Part shown: in pieces, positions 53,325 to 64,000 of the stretch
Layout: every line of letters starts with the position of its first letter
Position numbering within the stretch: position 1 is the stretch's first letter
Assembly: GCA_963770375.1 (NCBI GenBank)
Contig: CAVYPM010000017.1
Span: forward strand, 620,001-684,000
Source: DASVBE01 sp963770375
Lineage (GTDB): Bacteria; Actinomycetota; Actinomycetes; Streptosporangiales; Streptosporangiaceae
Direction: 5' to 3'
DNA length: 64,000 nt
Made by a program: the position numbers and the translations under genes
Notes under the pieces: generated by a model
Told to the model about the DNA's origin: nothing
What the model saw: the letters and a program-made list of their open reading frames with translations, nothing else
Database searches by the model: none

Positions 53325-54005
53325 CTAGTGCAGGGCGACGATGAGAGCCAGCACCGGCCAGCCGATCAGGATGCCGAACAGGGACCACCAGGCCCAGTGG
53401 CCCTCGACCCGGCCGCCGGAGGCGCCCTTCCCGACCGCATCCTTGGCCTTGGCGTCGATCTCCTTGGCTATGAACTCGGTGGCCGTCCGGCGGGCGGCAT
53501 CCCGGCCTTCCTCGGGCATCCGGCCGTAGCCGCCCGGGCGGCTGGCCGCGCCGCGCTCCCAGCGGCGGCCGCGGATATCGGCCTTCAGCCGGGCCTTGCG
53601 CGGCGAGTACAGCGCCCAGCTGTGCAGCGTCTTGCCGCTGGCGCCGTCCCCTTCCGAGCACTTGAACTGCACCGACTCGGCCATGTAGATCTCGGCGATG
53701 CGGGGCCACGGGATCCGGTAGTCGCGCAGCGGGTTGATCATCGTGAGCCCGCCGGCGTCGGCGATCACCCTCGGCCGCAGCGTGCACGCGTAGACCAGGC
53801 CGGTGATGGCCAGCAGGCCCACCGCGATCTGCAGCGACTCGTAGTCATGGCCCTGGATGGCCAGGTCAAGCAGGTTGCCGGCCACGAACACCACCCACAC
53901 CCACCACATAACCTGCGGCCCGGGCAGCCGGTAGACCTTCTTCTCGGCCACCGTGGCCTCTTTCGTACCCGGCCCCGGAACGGCCGGCTGCTGCTGTGTA
54001 GACAC
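53325..54005 (-). CDS. PH-domain-containing membrane protein
   Basis: 226 residues. A disordered start is followed by two membrane helices (about 31-52 and 62-80) and a PH-like domain (CTLRPRVIADAGGLTMINPLR and IPWPRIAEIYMAESVQFK). A charged helix (TEFIAKEIDAKAKDAV) precedes a last membrane helix at the C-terminus (WWSLFGILIGWPVLALIVAL). It matches the actinobacterial PH-domain (PF10756-like) membrane proteins of unknown role. GTG 54005 has GGGAG 9 bases upstream; GTG 53951, giving 208 residues, is an alternative. Confidence 0.75.
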   Translation of the reverse strand: MSTQQQPAVPGPGTKEATVAEKKVYRLPGPQVMWWVWVVFVAGNLLDLAIQGHDYESLQIAVGLLAITGLVYACTLRPRVIADAGGLTMINPLRDYRIPWPRIAEIYMAESVQFKCSEGDGASGKTLHSWALYSPRKARLKADIRGRRWERGAASRPGGYGRMPEEGRDAARRTATEFIAKEIDAKAKDAVGKGASGGRVEGHWAWWSLFGILIGWPVLALIVALH

Positions 54006-54194
54006 CGCCGCTGGACTCCCGACGTGACTGTGACCGGGCGAACGCTGCCCGCTTCCGCACACGTTAGCCGACCCGGCGCAGCAGTCCCACCCGGTGCCGG
54101 CCGGCTCGCGCCCGCCGACCGGACGTGCCCGCGGGACGGCCGGATCGGCCCGGCCACCGCGACCCGGATCAGGCGCGGATCAGGCCAGCGCGGG

Positions 54195-55430
54195 TCAGGC
54201 CAGCGCGGGGCCGGCCATGGCCTCCGGCTCGGACACGTCGCCGCTGATCGCGGTCAGCGCGGTGGCGGCCAGCAGCTTCACGCCCACGCCGATGGCGCGC
54301 TCGTCGACGTCGAACGAGGCCTGGTGGATGTCGAAGTCGTCGGCCGAGCCCGGGGCCCTGGTGCCCAGCCGGGCCAGCGACCCGGGGATCGACTCCAGGT
54401 ACCAGGCGAAGTCCTCGCCGCCCAGGCTCTGCGGCGCGGGGATGATCGAGTCGGGGCCGAGCACCCGCTCGGCGGCCGCGTCGAGCATCGCGGTGGACAC
54501 TGCCTCGTTCACCGTGGGCGGCACGTTCCGCGTGTAGGTCAGGTCCGCGAGCACGCCGTAGGCGCTGGCCACCGACTCGAGCAGGGCCTTGAGAAGGTCG
54601 GGCGCGGCGTGCCAGGCCTGGTCGTCCAGGCAGCGCACGGTGCCCTCGACCACGCCGTCGTCGGGGATCGCGTTGGCCGCGGTGCCCGCGCTGACCCGGC
54701 CCCAGACCAGGCTGAGGCTGGACCGCGGGTCGACCCGGCGGGACAGCGCGGCCGGCAGCTCGGTGATGATCTTGCCGAGCGCGTAGACCAGGTCGGCGGT
54801 CAGGTGCGGCCGGGCGGTGTGCCCGCCCGGGCCGGCCACCCGGACCGCGATCTTGTCGCAGGCGGCGGTGATGGGGCCGGCCCGGGTGCCGATCTTGCCC
54901 AGGTCGAGCCGGGGGTCGCAGTGCAGCGCGAAGATCCGGTCGGCGGACGCGATGCCGCCCGCGGCGAGCACGTCGAGCGCGCCGCCCGGCACCTCCTCGG
55001 CAGGCTGGAAGATCAGCCGGACCCGGCCGTCGAGCTGCCCGGCGGCGGCCCGGCGGGCCAGGAACTGGCCGGTGCCGACCAGGATCGCGGTGTGCACGTC
55101 GTGCCCGCAGGCGTGGCAGACGCCGGCCACGGTGGACCGGTAGGGAACGTTCTTCTCGTCGCTGATCGGCAGCGCGTCGATGTCCGCGCGCAGCGCGACG
55201 ACCGGCCCGGAGCCCGGCCGGCCGATGTCCACGAGCAGCCCGGTGCCCTTGGGCAGGATGACCGGCCGCAGCCCGGCCGCGGAAAGCTGGCGCGCGATCT
55301 GCCGGGTGGTCCGGTGCTCGTGGTAGCCGATCTCCGGGTGGGCGTGCAGATCACGCCGGAACGCGATGAGCTCGGCCAGGTGCGCCTCGACGAAGGAGTC
55401 GAGCTCGCTCCCGAGATCACGTCCTCGCAT
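54195..55430 (-). CDS. M20-family amidohydrolase (aminoacylase/carboxypeptidase-like)
   Basis: A zinc-type hydrolase of 411 residues. Metal-binding and catalytic residues appear in RRDLHAHPEIGYHEHRT, ALRADIDALPI, VCHACGHDVHTA (Cys-Gly-His-Asp) and IFQPAEEVPGGA; the dimerisation lid has GPGGHTARPHLTADLV. It cleaves amide bonds of N-acyl or aryl amino acids. ATG 55430 with GGAGAGG 6 bases upstream is clear, and overlaps the YbdK-type ligase stop by 14 bp, so an amide-forming and an amide-cleaving enzyme are co-translated. Confidence 0.92.
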   Translation of the reverse strand: MRGRDLGSELDSFVEAHLAELIAFRRDLHAHPEIGYHEHRTTRQIARQLSAAGLRPVILPKGTGLLVDIGRPGSGPVVALRADIDALPISDEKNVPYRSTVAGVCHACGHDVHTAILVGTGQFLARRAAAGQLDGRVRLIFQPAEEVPGGALDVLAAGGIASADRIFALHCDPRLDLGKIGTRAGPITAACDKIAVRVAGPGGHTARPHLTADLVYALGKIITELPAALSRRVDPRSSLSLVWGRVSAGTAANAIPDDGVVEGTVRCLDDQAWHAAPDLLKALLESVASAYGVLADLTYTRNVPPTVNEAVSTAMLDAAAERVLGPDSIIPAPQSLGGEDFAWYLESIPGSLARLGTRAPGSADDFDIHQASFDVDERAIGVGVKLLAATALTAISGDVSEPEAMAGPALA

Positions 55431-56583
55431 GCGCTGCCTCTCCAGGGACAACAAAGCGATCCTCCGCGAATTCTGTGACCAGGGCATCAACGACGTCGCC
55501 GAGCCCGCCACCGCTGGCAACGATGGCCCGCTGCCGTTCGTACGAAGCGCCGCTGTCAAGCACCTCGGAAACGACACCCAGCTCGGGCCCGCAGCCCAGC
55601 CGGTCGGCTACCGGCTGGAGCTCGCGCGTCAGCTCGTACAGTTCATCACGAAGCGGCGCCGTAGACCCGGAATCATCGGTAATCACGATGGCATCCAGGC
55701 CGTAACGGGTGGCCCGCCACTTGTTGTCACGTACCACCCAGGCCGGCGGGGTGGGCAGCTTGTACCCGCGGTCGAGCTGGGTGTCCATCAGCTGGACGAG
55801 GGACTGGGACAGCGCTGCGGTCATGCCGATCTCGCGCAGCGTGGGCACGCCATCGAACATCCTGATCTCGACCGTGCCGAAATCGGGGTGCGGCCGGATG
55901 TCCCACCACACCTCTTTGATGCTCCGGATGGTCCCGGCGCGCAGCAGAGTGTCCATGTACTCCTCGAACTCAGTCCAGTCCGTGAGTGGCTGCGGCGGGC
56001 CCGAGGTGGGCAGTCCGCCGAAGACAATCGCCCGGCTCGAAGCGAGCCCCGTGTCCTGCCCGTTCCAGTACGGGCTCGACGCGGTCAGCGCCAGGAAATG
56101 CGGCAGATACCCAGCAAGAGCATTGACGATAGGGATCGCTTTGCTGCCGTCGCGGATACCCACGTGAACGTGGACGCCAAATGTCTGGATCCTGCGGACC
56201 AGCCACTGCATCTGCTCGACTAGTTCGGCATAACGCTGAATAGGCGCCATCTTCGCATCTCGCCAGTCACTGACGGGATGCGTTCCGGCACAGGCCAGCA
56301 TCGTACCGCGCCGGCCGGTGATCCGCTCAAGTTGGGAGATTGTCGCCGATAGGTCGTCCTTGACCTCGGAGACGGTGCTGCAGATGCCGGTGACCACCTC
56401 GACCGTGGACTGCATGAGCTCGTGCCTGATCTTCGGGTGCTCGCCCTCCTCGGTCAGCCCGGGCAGCGCGGCCAGCACCTCACCGGCGTCCTGGCGCAGC
56501 ATCCGGGTGCTGGTGTCGAGGAGCTGCAGCTCCCACTCCACGCCGATGGTGGCGCCGCGAGAGGGGTTCCAGCTGATGGCCAC
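55417..56583 (-). CDS. carboxylate-amine ligase, YbdK / glutamate-cysteine ligase 2 type
   Basis: 388 residues of the GCS2 family, which joins the gamma-carboxyl of glutamate (or another acid) to an amine at ATP cost. The ATP/metal site has TIGVEWELQLLD, HELMQSTVEVVTG, the metal-binding GVHVHVGIRDG and the Arg-rich DFGTVEIRMFDGVPT. GTG 56583 with GGAGGT 6 bases upstream is the start. No second GSH-type gene is nearby; mycothiol users do not need glutathione, so the real product may be another gamma-glutamyl amide. Coupled to the M20 hydrolase. Confidence 0.9.
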   Translation of the reverse strand: MAISWNPSRGATIGVEWELQLLDTSTRMLRQDAGEVLAALPGLTEEGEHPKIRHELMQSTVEVVTGICSTVSEVKDDLSATISQLERITGRRGTMLACAGTHPVSDWRDAKMAPIQRYAELVEQMQWLVRRIQTFGVHVHVGIRDGSKAIPIVNALAGYLPHFLALTASSPYWNGQDTGLASSRAIVFGGLPTSGPPQPLTDWTEFEEYMDTLLRAGTIRSIKEVWWDIRPHPDFGTVEIRMFDGVPTLREIGMTAALSQSLVQLMDTQLDRGYKLPTPPAWVVRDNKWRATRYGLDAIVITDDSGSTAPLRDELYELTRELQPVADRLGCGPELGVVSEVLDSGASYERQRAIVASGGGLGDVVDALVTEFAEDRFVVPGEAAHART

Positions 56584-56689
56584 GGGATACCTCCATGGTC
56601 CGCAGCCCGGCGGCACGGGCCTGGCGATGACAAGGGAACGGAGCAGGCCGCATGCTCCGCGATACCTGGCCGGCCTGGCCGGTGCCCGG

Positions 56690-58270
<1,581 letters not shown>

Positions 58271-58462
58271 GCCTACCAGGCTACGCCGCGGGCCCGCGGC
58301 GGCCGATGGGCCGATGGCCGTCGCGCCGGGAGGGCCGGCGGACGCGCCGGGACGGTCCCGGGTGGGCACGCTTACGCTCCGCCGCGCGTATGCTACGGAA
58401 TCGCCGCTGCCGTCCCGGGGTCCGGCCGGGGTCAGGCGCCGGCGGATCGGGAGCAGTTGCCC

Positions 58463-59500
58463 ATGTCACGTGCGCGCGGTGCGGTCGTCACGATCGCGAC
58501 CCTGGTCGCGGTGGCCGCGACCGCGGCGGTCGCGCTGCACCCGTCGCCCGGCGGCCAGGCGACCGGCGGCGGGGCCGGGCGGCCTGCGGCGACAGCAGGC
58601 CCTGGCGCGGCGAGCCCGAAGCCCGCGGCGACGCCCAGGGACGCCATCGGCGGGCCGCTGCTGGCCAGCCACGGGATCCTGGTCCGTTACCCGGCCACCG
58701 GGGCCAGGAAGCTGCCGAAGATCCCCGCCTCGGCCTGGGTCCTCGCGGACGCGGATACCGGGCAGGTGCTGGCGGCCAGGGACCCGCACGGGCTGTTCCC
58801 GCCGGCCAGCACGCTGAAGGTGCTCACCGCGATCAGCCTGATCCCGGCCCTGGACCCGGAGGAGAAGGTCCTCGCGACCCGCCGCGCCACCTCGGTCGAG
58901 CCCAACATCGTCGGCCTGGCCCGCGGCCACCTCTACCGGGTCGCCGACCTGTTCCGCGCCCTGCTGCTGATCTCCGCGAACGACGCCGCGGTCGCGCTGG
59001 CCCAGGCCACCGGGTCCTACTCCCATGGCATCGGCCTGATGAACGCCGAGGCCCGCTGGCTGCACGCGGACGACGTGGTGGCCAGGAACCCGAACGGGCT
59101 GCCCGCCAGGGGCCAGGTGGTGTCGGCCTACGACGAGGCGCTGATCGCCCGCCAGGCCCTGACCCTCCCCAGTTTCATGCGCTACGACTCCACCCTGTCG
59201 GCCCCCTTCCACATCAAGAAGAAGAAGTGGGTCGGCCTGGTCAACCAGAACAACCTGCTGATCGACTACCGGGGCGGGCTGGGCGGCAAGATCGGCTGGA
59301 CCGAGAAGGCGCGCGCCACCTACATCGGCATGGCCCGGCGGCACGGCGTGACGCTGATCGTCACGATCCTGCACTGCCGCGCGCTGGCCGAGATCAAGGC
59401 CGGCGAGAAGCTGCTCAGCTGGGGCTTCAAGATGGACCACAAGGTCACCCCGGTCGGCACGCTGGTCCCGCCGCGCAGCACCCCCAACCCGGCCGGCTGA
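58463..59500 (+). CDS. D-alanyl-D-alanine carboxypeptidase (DacA-like, S11)
   Basis: A penicillin-binding protein that trims terminal D-Ala from peptidoglycan stem peptides. It has 345 residues. The N-terminal signal/anchor is at about 7-25, followed by an Ala/Gly/Pro linker. The active-site sets are Ser116-x-x-Lys119 (PPASTLKVL), Ser171-Ala-Asn173 (LISAND) and Lys276-Ile-Gly278 in place of the common KTG (GLGGKIGWTEKA). The protein stops soon after the peptidase domain and lacks the C-terminal amphipathic anchor of E. coli DacA. GGGAG precedes ATG 58463. Confidence 0.92.
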   Translation: MSRARGAVVTIATLVAVAATAAVALHPSPGGQATGGGAGRPAATAGPGAASPKPAATPRDAIGGPLLASHGILVRYPATGARKLPKIPASAWVLADADTGQVLAARDPHGLFPPASTLKVLTAISLIPALDPEEKVLATRRATSVEPNIVGLARGHLYRVADLFRALLLISANDAAVALAQATGSYSHGIGLMNAEARWLHADDVVARNPNGLPARGQVVSAYDEALIARQALTLPSFMRYDSTLSAPFHIKKKKWVGLVNQNNLLIDYRGGLGGKIGWTEKARATYIGMARRHGVTLIVTILHCRALAEIKAGEKLLSWGFKMDHKVTPVGTLVPPRSTPNPAG

Positions 59501-59593
59501 CGGCCTGCCCGGGCGCCGGGGCCCGGGCTGGCGCGGACCGGCCTGACCGGCCCGGCCTCCGGCCGCACGGTGCTGGCCACCGCGCCCGGCGGT

Positions 59594-60598
<1,005 letters not shown>

Positions 60599-60610
60599 TG
60601 CGGAATTCTA
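60599..60610 (-). promoter_or_regulatory. leaderless-type -10 box of trpS
   Basis: TAGAAT (minus strand, 60610-60605) ends 6 bases before the ATG at 60598, so the transcript should begin at or next to the start codon. Confidence 0.55.
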
Positions 60611-60655
60611 CTGGCGAGCGGACCCGGCCCGGCCCGCGCCGGGCCCGGCGGCGCC

Positions 60656-61780
60656 CTAGCGCTGCCGCCCGCCCGGGGTGACCACGACCTCGACCCGCTG
60701 GAATTCCTTCAGGTCCGAGTAGCCGGAGGTGGCCATGGTCCGGCGCAGCGCGCCCATCAGGTTCATCGACCCGTCGGCCACGGTCGACGGCCCGTGCAGG
60801 ATCTGCTCGATGCTGCCGATCGTGCCGACCGGGACCCGCGCGCCGCGCGGCAGGTCCCGGTGGTGCGCTTCGCTGCCCCAGTGGTAGCCCCGGCCCGGCG
60901 CCTGCGCGGCCCGGGCGAACGGCGAGCCGACCATGACCGCGTCCGCGCCGAGCGCGAGCGCCTTGGCGATGTCGCCGCTGCGGGTCATCCCGCCGTCCGC
61001 GATCACGTGCGCGTACCGGCCGCCGGACTCGTCCAGGTAGTCGCGGCGGGCCGCGGCCACGTCGGCGATCGCGGTGGCCATCGGCACGGCCACGCCGAGC
61101 ACGGCCGCGGTGGTGTGCCCGGAGCCGCCGCCGAAGCCGGCCAGCACCCCGGCCGCGCCGGTCCGCATCAGGTGCAGTGCCGCGGTGTAGGTGGCGCAGC
61201 CGCCGACGATCACCGGGACGTCGAGCTCGTAGATGAACTGCTTGAGGTTCAGCGGCTCGGCCTGCCCGGACACGTGCTCGGCCGACACCGTGGTGCCGCG
61301 GATCACGAAGATGTCCGCGCCAGCGTCAACCACAGATTTGTAAAAACGCACGGTCCGCTGCGGGGACAGCGCGGCGGCAGCAATGACCCCGGCCGCCCTG
61401 ACTTCCTCGATCCGCCGGCCGATCAGCTCTTCCCTGATGGGCTCGGTGTAGATCTCCTGCAGCCGCCGGGTGGCCGCCTCGTCGTCCAGCTCAGCGGCCT
61501 CGGCCAGGAGCGGCTCCGGATCCTCGTACCGGGTCCACAGGCCCTCCAGGTCGAGCACGGCCAGCCCGCCGAGGCGCCCGATCTCGATCGCGGTCCGCGG
61601 CGAGACCACGCTGTCCATCGGCGCCACCATCAGCGGCAGCTCGAACCGGTAGGCGTCGATCTGCCAGGCGATCGACACCTCCTCCGGGTCCCGGGTCCGC
61701 CGCGACGGCACGATGCCGATCTCGTCCAGCGCGTACGCCCGGCGGCCGCTCTTGCCCCGGCCGATCTCCACCTGCGTCAC
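60656..61780 (-). CDS. guaB3: GuaB3 family IMP dehydrogenase-related protein
   Basis: 374 residues, a barrel related to IMP dehydrogenase but without the two CBS domains (PLMVAPMDSVVSP corresponds to the usual substrate loop). The catalytic-loop segment reads AGFGGGSGHTTAAVLGVAVP, so the IMPDH catalytic Cys (GSICTTR) is replaced by His. IADGGMTRSGDIAKALALGA is retained. Actinobacteria usually carry this gene beside guaB; activity as IMP dehydrogenase should not be assumed from similarity. ATG 61780 overlaps nothing; it lies one base after the guaB stop. Confidence 0.93.
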   Translation of the reverse strand: MTQVEIGRGKSGRRAYALDEIGIVPSRRTRDPEEVSIAWQIDAYRFELPLMVAPMDSVVSPRTAIEIGRLGGLAVLDLEGLWTRYEDPEPLLAEAAELDDEAATRRLQEIYTEPIREELIGRRIEEVRAAGVIAAAALSPQRTVRFYKSVVDAGADIFVIRGTTVSAEHVSGQAEPLNLKQFIYELDVPVIVGGCATYTAALHLMRTGAAGVLAGFGGGSGHTTAAVLGVAVPMATAIADVAAARRDYLDESGGRYAHVIADGGMTRSGDIAKALALGADAVMVGSPFARAAQAPGRGYHWGSEAHHRDLPRGARVPVGTIGSIEQILHGPSTVADGSMNLMGALRRTMATSGYSDLKEFQRVEVVVTPGGRQR

Positions 61781-61781
61781 G

Positions 61782-63302
61782 TCAGGCCCGCCGCCCGCCG
61801 TAGTTGGGCGCTTCCGCGGTCATCTGGATGTCGTGCGGGTGGCTCTCGGTCAGCCCGGCCGCGGTGATCTGGGTGAACCGGGCCTGCTGCAGGGCGGCGA
61901 TGTCCGCCGCGCCGCAGTAGCCCATGGCCGCGCGCAGCCCGCCGACCAGCTGGCCGGCCACCGCGCCGAGCGGGCCGCGGTAGGGAACCTGGCCCTCGAC
62001 GCCCTGCGGCACCAGCGCGTCCTCGCTGAGCACGTCGTCCTGGAAGTACCGGTCCTTGGAGTAGGAGCCACCGCGCTCGGGGTTCCGCATGGCGGCCAGC
62101 GAGCCCATCCCCCGGTACAGCTTGAACTGCTTGCCCTGGATGAACACCATCTCGCCGGGCGCTTCCTCGCAGCCGGCCAGCAGCCCGCCGAGCATGACCG
62201 TGTCCGCGCCCGCGGCGATCGCCTTGGCGATGTCGCCCGAGTACTGCAGGCCGCCGTCGCCGATCACCGGGATGCCGGCCGGCCGGGCCGCCTGGGCGGC
62301 CTCGTAGATCGCGCTGACCTGCGGCACGCCCACCCCGGCCACGACCCGGGTGGTGCAGATCGAGCCCGGCCCGACGCCCACCTTGACCGCGTCCGAGCCC
62401 GCGTCGATCAGCGCCTGGGCGCCGGCCCTGGTGGCCACGTTGCCGCCGATCACGTCAACGGTCACGTTGGCCTTGACCTCGGCGACCATGTCCAGCACGG
62501 ACTGGGCGTGCCCGTGCGAGGTGTCCACGACCAGGAAGTCGGCACCCGCGTCGGCCAGCGCCTGGGCCCGCCGCTTGGCGTCCTCGCCCACGCCGACCGC
62601 GGCGCCGACCACCAGCCGCCCCTCGGCGTCCTTGGTGGCCAGCGGGAACTTCTCGCTCTTGGTGAAGTCCTTGACGGTGATCAGCCCGCGCAGCCGGCCC
62701 GCCGGGTCGATCAGCGGCAGCTTCTCCACCTTGTGCGCGGCCAGCAGCGCCAGCGCGTCCGCACGGCTGACCCCGACCGGCGCGGTGACCAGCGGCATCG
62801 GGGTCATCACCGCGGTGACCGGCCGGCCGTGGTCCGGCTCGAACCGGATGTCCCTGTTGGTCACGATGCCGAGCAGCACGCCGTCCGCGCTGGTGACCGG
62901 CACGCCGGAGATCCGGTAGCGGGCGCACAGCCGCTCCACCTCGGCCACGGTGGCCTCGGGCCCGCAGGTCACCGGGTTGGTGATCATGCCGGCCTCGGAC
63001 CGCTTGACCATGTCGACCTGCTGCGCCTGCTCGTCCACGGACAGGTTGCGGTGCAGCACGCCGACGCCGCCCTGGCGGGCCATGGCCACCGCCATCCGGG
63101 CCTCGGTGACCGTGTCCATGGCCGAGGACACCAGCGGCACCCGCAGCGTGATAGCCCGGGTCAGCCGGGCGGTGATGTCCGCCTCGTTCGGCAGGATCGC
63201 CGAATGCGCGGGCAGAAGCAGAACGTCGTCGAAGGTGAGCGCGGGCGGAGCGAACTTGCCGGAACCGGTCAGGTCACGGTCGGCGTCGGGACTGCGGGCC
63301 AT
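61782..63302 (-). CDS. guaB: inosine-5'-monophosphate dehydrogenase
   Basis: Oxidises IMP to XMP, the first committed step to GMP. It is a 506-residue tetramer-forming enzyme. The barrel opens with LTFDDVLLLPAHS and is interrupted by two CBS domains (about 110-220). The catalytic Cys is in VGPGSICTTRVVAG, the flap and GMGSLAAM are present, and the substrate loop reads IADGG-like IGDGGLQYSGDIAKAIAAGA. ATG 63302 is preceded by TAAGAT 5 bases upstream, suggesting a leaderless or near-leaderless message. Followed immediately by guaB3 in the same operon. Confidence 0.97.
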   Translation of the reverse strand: MARSPDADRDLTGSGKFAPPALTFDDVLLLPAHSAILPNEADITARLTRAITLRVPLVSSAMDTVTEARMAVAMARQGGVGVLHRNLSVDEQAQQVDMVKRSEAGMITNPVTCGPEATVAEVERLCARYRISGVPVTSADGVLLGIVTNRDIRFEPDHGRPVTAVMTPMPLVTAPVGVSRADALALLAAHKVEKLPLIDPAGRLRGLITVKDFTKSEKFPLATKDAEGRLVVGAAVGVGEDAKRRAQALADAGADFLVVDTSHGHAQSVLDMVAEVKANVTVDVIGGNVATRAGAQALIDAGSDAVKVGVGPGSICTTRVVAGVGVPQVSAIYEAAQAARPAGIPVIGDGGLQYSGDIAKAIAAGADTVMLGGLLAGCEEAPGEMVFIQGKQFKLYRGMGSLAAMRNPERGGSYSKDRYFQDDVLSEDALVPQGVEGQVPYRGPLGAVAGQLVGGLRAAMGYCGAADIAALQQARFTQITAAGLTESHPHDIQMTAEAPNYGGRRA

Positions 63303-63316
63303 GCTTCATCTTAGTA
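63303..63316 (-). promoter_or_regulatory. leaderless-type -10 box of guaB
   Basis: TACTAA/TAAGAT (minus strand, within 63316-63308) ends 5 to 8 bases before the ATG at 63302; no ribosome-binding sequence is visible. Confidence 0.45.
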
Positions 63317-63423
63317 ACCGGGTGCCCGGCCGCCGCGCAGGCGCCAGCGCAGGTCAGGCGCTTTGCTCCCGCGGGGCGGGGCGCCGCGGCCGGCCGGTTT
63401 GCGGCCGTAGCGGCGGAACGGCG

Positions 63424-63465
63424 ACGGCCCCGCCGCCGCGCTGGTCAGCGCGGCGGCGGGGCCGT
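63424..63465 (-). terminator. strong hairpin terminator after groEL
   Basis: A perfect 19-bp stem (63424-63442 with 63447-63465) with a 4-base GGTC loop lies between the groEL stop at 63492 and guaB. No long T run follows, as in many actinobacterial terminators. It should separate groEL from the guaB promoter. Confidence 0.8.
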
Positions 63466-63491
63466 CCTTGACCGTGCCCGGTCAGGCCCGG

Positions 63492-64000
63492 TCAGTGACC
63501 GTGGCCGTGGCCGCCGCCGGCCGCGGCCGGCTCGGACGGCTCGGGCTTGTCCGCCACCAGGACCTCGGTGGTCAGCAGCATGCCCGCGATGGACGCCGCG
63601 TTCAGCACGGCGGACCGGGTCACCTTCACCGGGTCGATGACGCCCTGGGCGGCCAGGTCGCCGTACTCGCCGGTGGCTGCGTTGAACCCGTGGCCGGGCT
63701 CGGCCGCGGCCACGGTGGCCACCACCACGCCGCCCTCGGCGCCGGCGTTCTCCGCGATCCAGCGGCACGGGGCGGACAGCGCGCTGCGCACCACGTTCAC
63801 GCCGATCGCCTCGTCGCCCTTGAGGCCCAGGTCACCGAGGCCCGCGGCCAGCTGCACCAGGGCGCTGCCGCCGCCGGGCACGATGCCCTCCTCGATGGCC
63901 GCGCGGGTCGCCGAGATGGCGTCCTCGAGCCGGTGCTTCTTCTCCTTGAGCTCGACCTCGGTGGCCGCGCCCACGCGCAGCACCGAGACGCCGCCGGCCA
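63492..64000 (-). CDS. groEL: chaperonin GroEL, C-terminal part (N-terminus off the right edge)
   Basis: The visible 169 residues are the GroEL C-terminal intermediate and equatorial region: KEKKHRLEDAISATRAAIEEG, IVPGGGSALV, FNAATGEYGDLAAQGVIDP, KVTRSAVLNAASIAGMLLTT. The protein ends in a Gly/His tail (GGGHGHGH) instead of the GGM repeats, the mark of the GroEL1-type copy of actinobacteria that carry two groEL genes. The coding sequence continues beyond position 64000. Confidence 0.95.
   Translation of the reverse strand, partial: AGGVSVLRVGAATEVELKEKKHRLEDAISATRAAIEEGIVPGGGSALVQLAAGLGDLGLKGDEAIGVNVVRSALSAPCRWIAENAGAEGGVVVATVAAAEPGHGFNAATGEYGDLAAQGVIDPVKVTRSAVLNAASIAGMLLTTEVLVADKPEPSEPAAAGGGHGHGH

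Noticed and set aside
60656..61780. Calling this gene a second IMP dehydrogenase or GMP reductase
   Set aside because: The loop cysteine shared by both enzymes is replaced by His and the CBS domains are absent, so the neutral GuaB3 name is used.

Overview
The window is chromosomal DNA from a very high-G+C actinomycete. The support is GTG/TTG starts, high third-position G+C, leaderless-type promoters, and actinobacterial families such as DUF5313, the acyl-CoA carboxylase epsilon subunit, GuaB3, an MmyB-like regulator and a His-tailed GroEL. I cannot name the genus. Gene order at purE-purK-GtrA ... PH protein-birA ... accD-accE-accA matches, from memory, Mycobacterium tuberculosis Rv3275c-Rv3285, so this is a conserved actinobacterial core region with extra genes inserted.

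Layout. 0-5.3 kb: an ABC/membrane-fusion exporter (minus) divergent from a response regulator/histidine kinase pair. 5.4-7.0 kb: small genes, including a DUF3224-MarR operon with a clear palindromic operator. 7.3-10.4 kb: class I and class II fumarases in tandem. 10.4-13.0 kb: three secreted cell-wall enzymes (NlpC/P60 and two related transglycosylase-like proteins) behind long leaders. 13.4-16.6 kb: rhomboid protease, MFS exporter, amidohydrolase. 16.6-26.9 kb: purE/purK, GtrA protein, a second two-component system, a 59-residue membrane protein, a membrane glycosyltransferase-like protein, HMG-CoA lyase, enoyl-CoA hydratase, a PH-domain protein and biotin ligase.

27-38 kb looks inserted. 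It carries a GrpB remnant, two 21-bp repeats resembling a tRNA-Ala(TGC) anticodon arm, a hypothetical gene, a small secreted protein, a glyoxalase remnant, a protease-MoxR-DUF58-VWA-VWA operon, a membrane gene broken by several frameshifts behind an intact palindromic operator, and an MFS pump with a divergent MmyB-type regulator. 38-43.3 kb returns to the core: acyl-CoA carboxylase beta, a NYN-domain protein, epsilon, the biotinylated alpha chain and a DUF5313 protein.

43.5-46.5 kb is the least conventional module: an SPFH protein ending in two zinc ribbons, followed by two AIM24 proteins that each begin with a zinc ribbon. 46.5-54 kb holds redox and repair genes, an LpdA-type flavoprotein, a gamma-glutamylcyclotransferase-like protein and a split transketolase whose C-terminal half has a one-base frameshift. 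54-64 kb holds an M20 amidohydrolase with a YbdK-type ligase, methylmalonyl-CoA mutase large subunit, a D,D-carboxypeptidase, trpS, guaB3, guaB and the end of a GroEL gene.

Functional links: biotin ligase, the carboxylase subunits, the mutase, HMG-CoA lyase and enoyl-CoA hydratase fit propionyl-CoA and branched-chain acyl-CoA metabolism. purE/purK and guaB/guaB3 are purine genes. The cell-wall genes form one group and the two-component systems are likely envelope sensors. No complete tRNA, rRNA, CRISPR array or intact transposase was seen.
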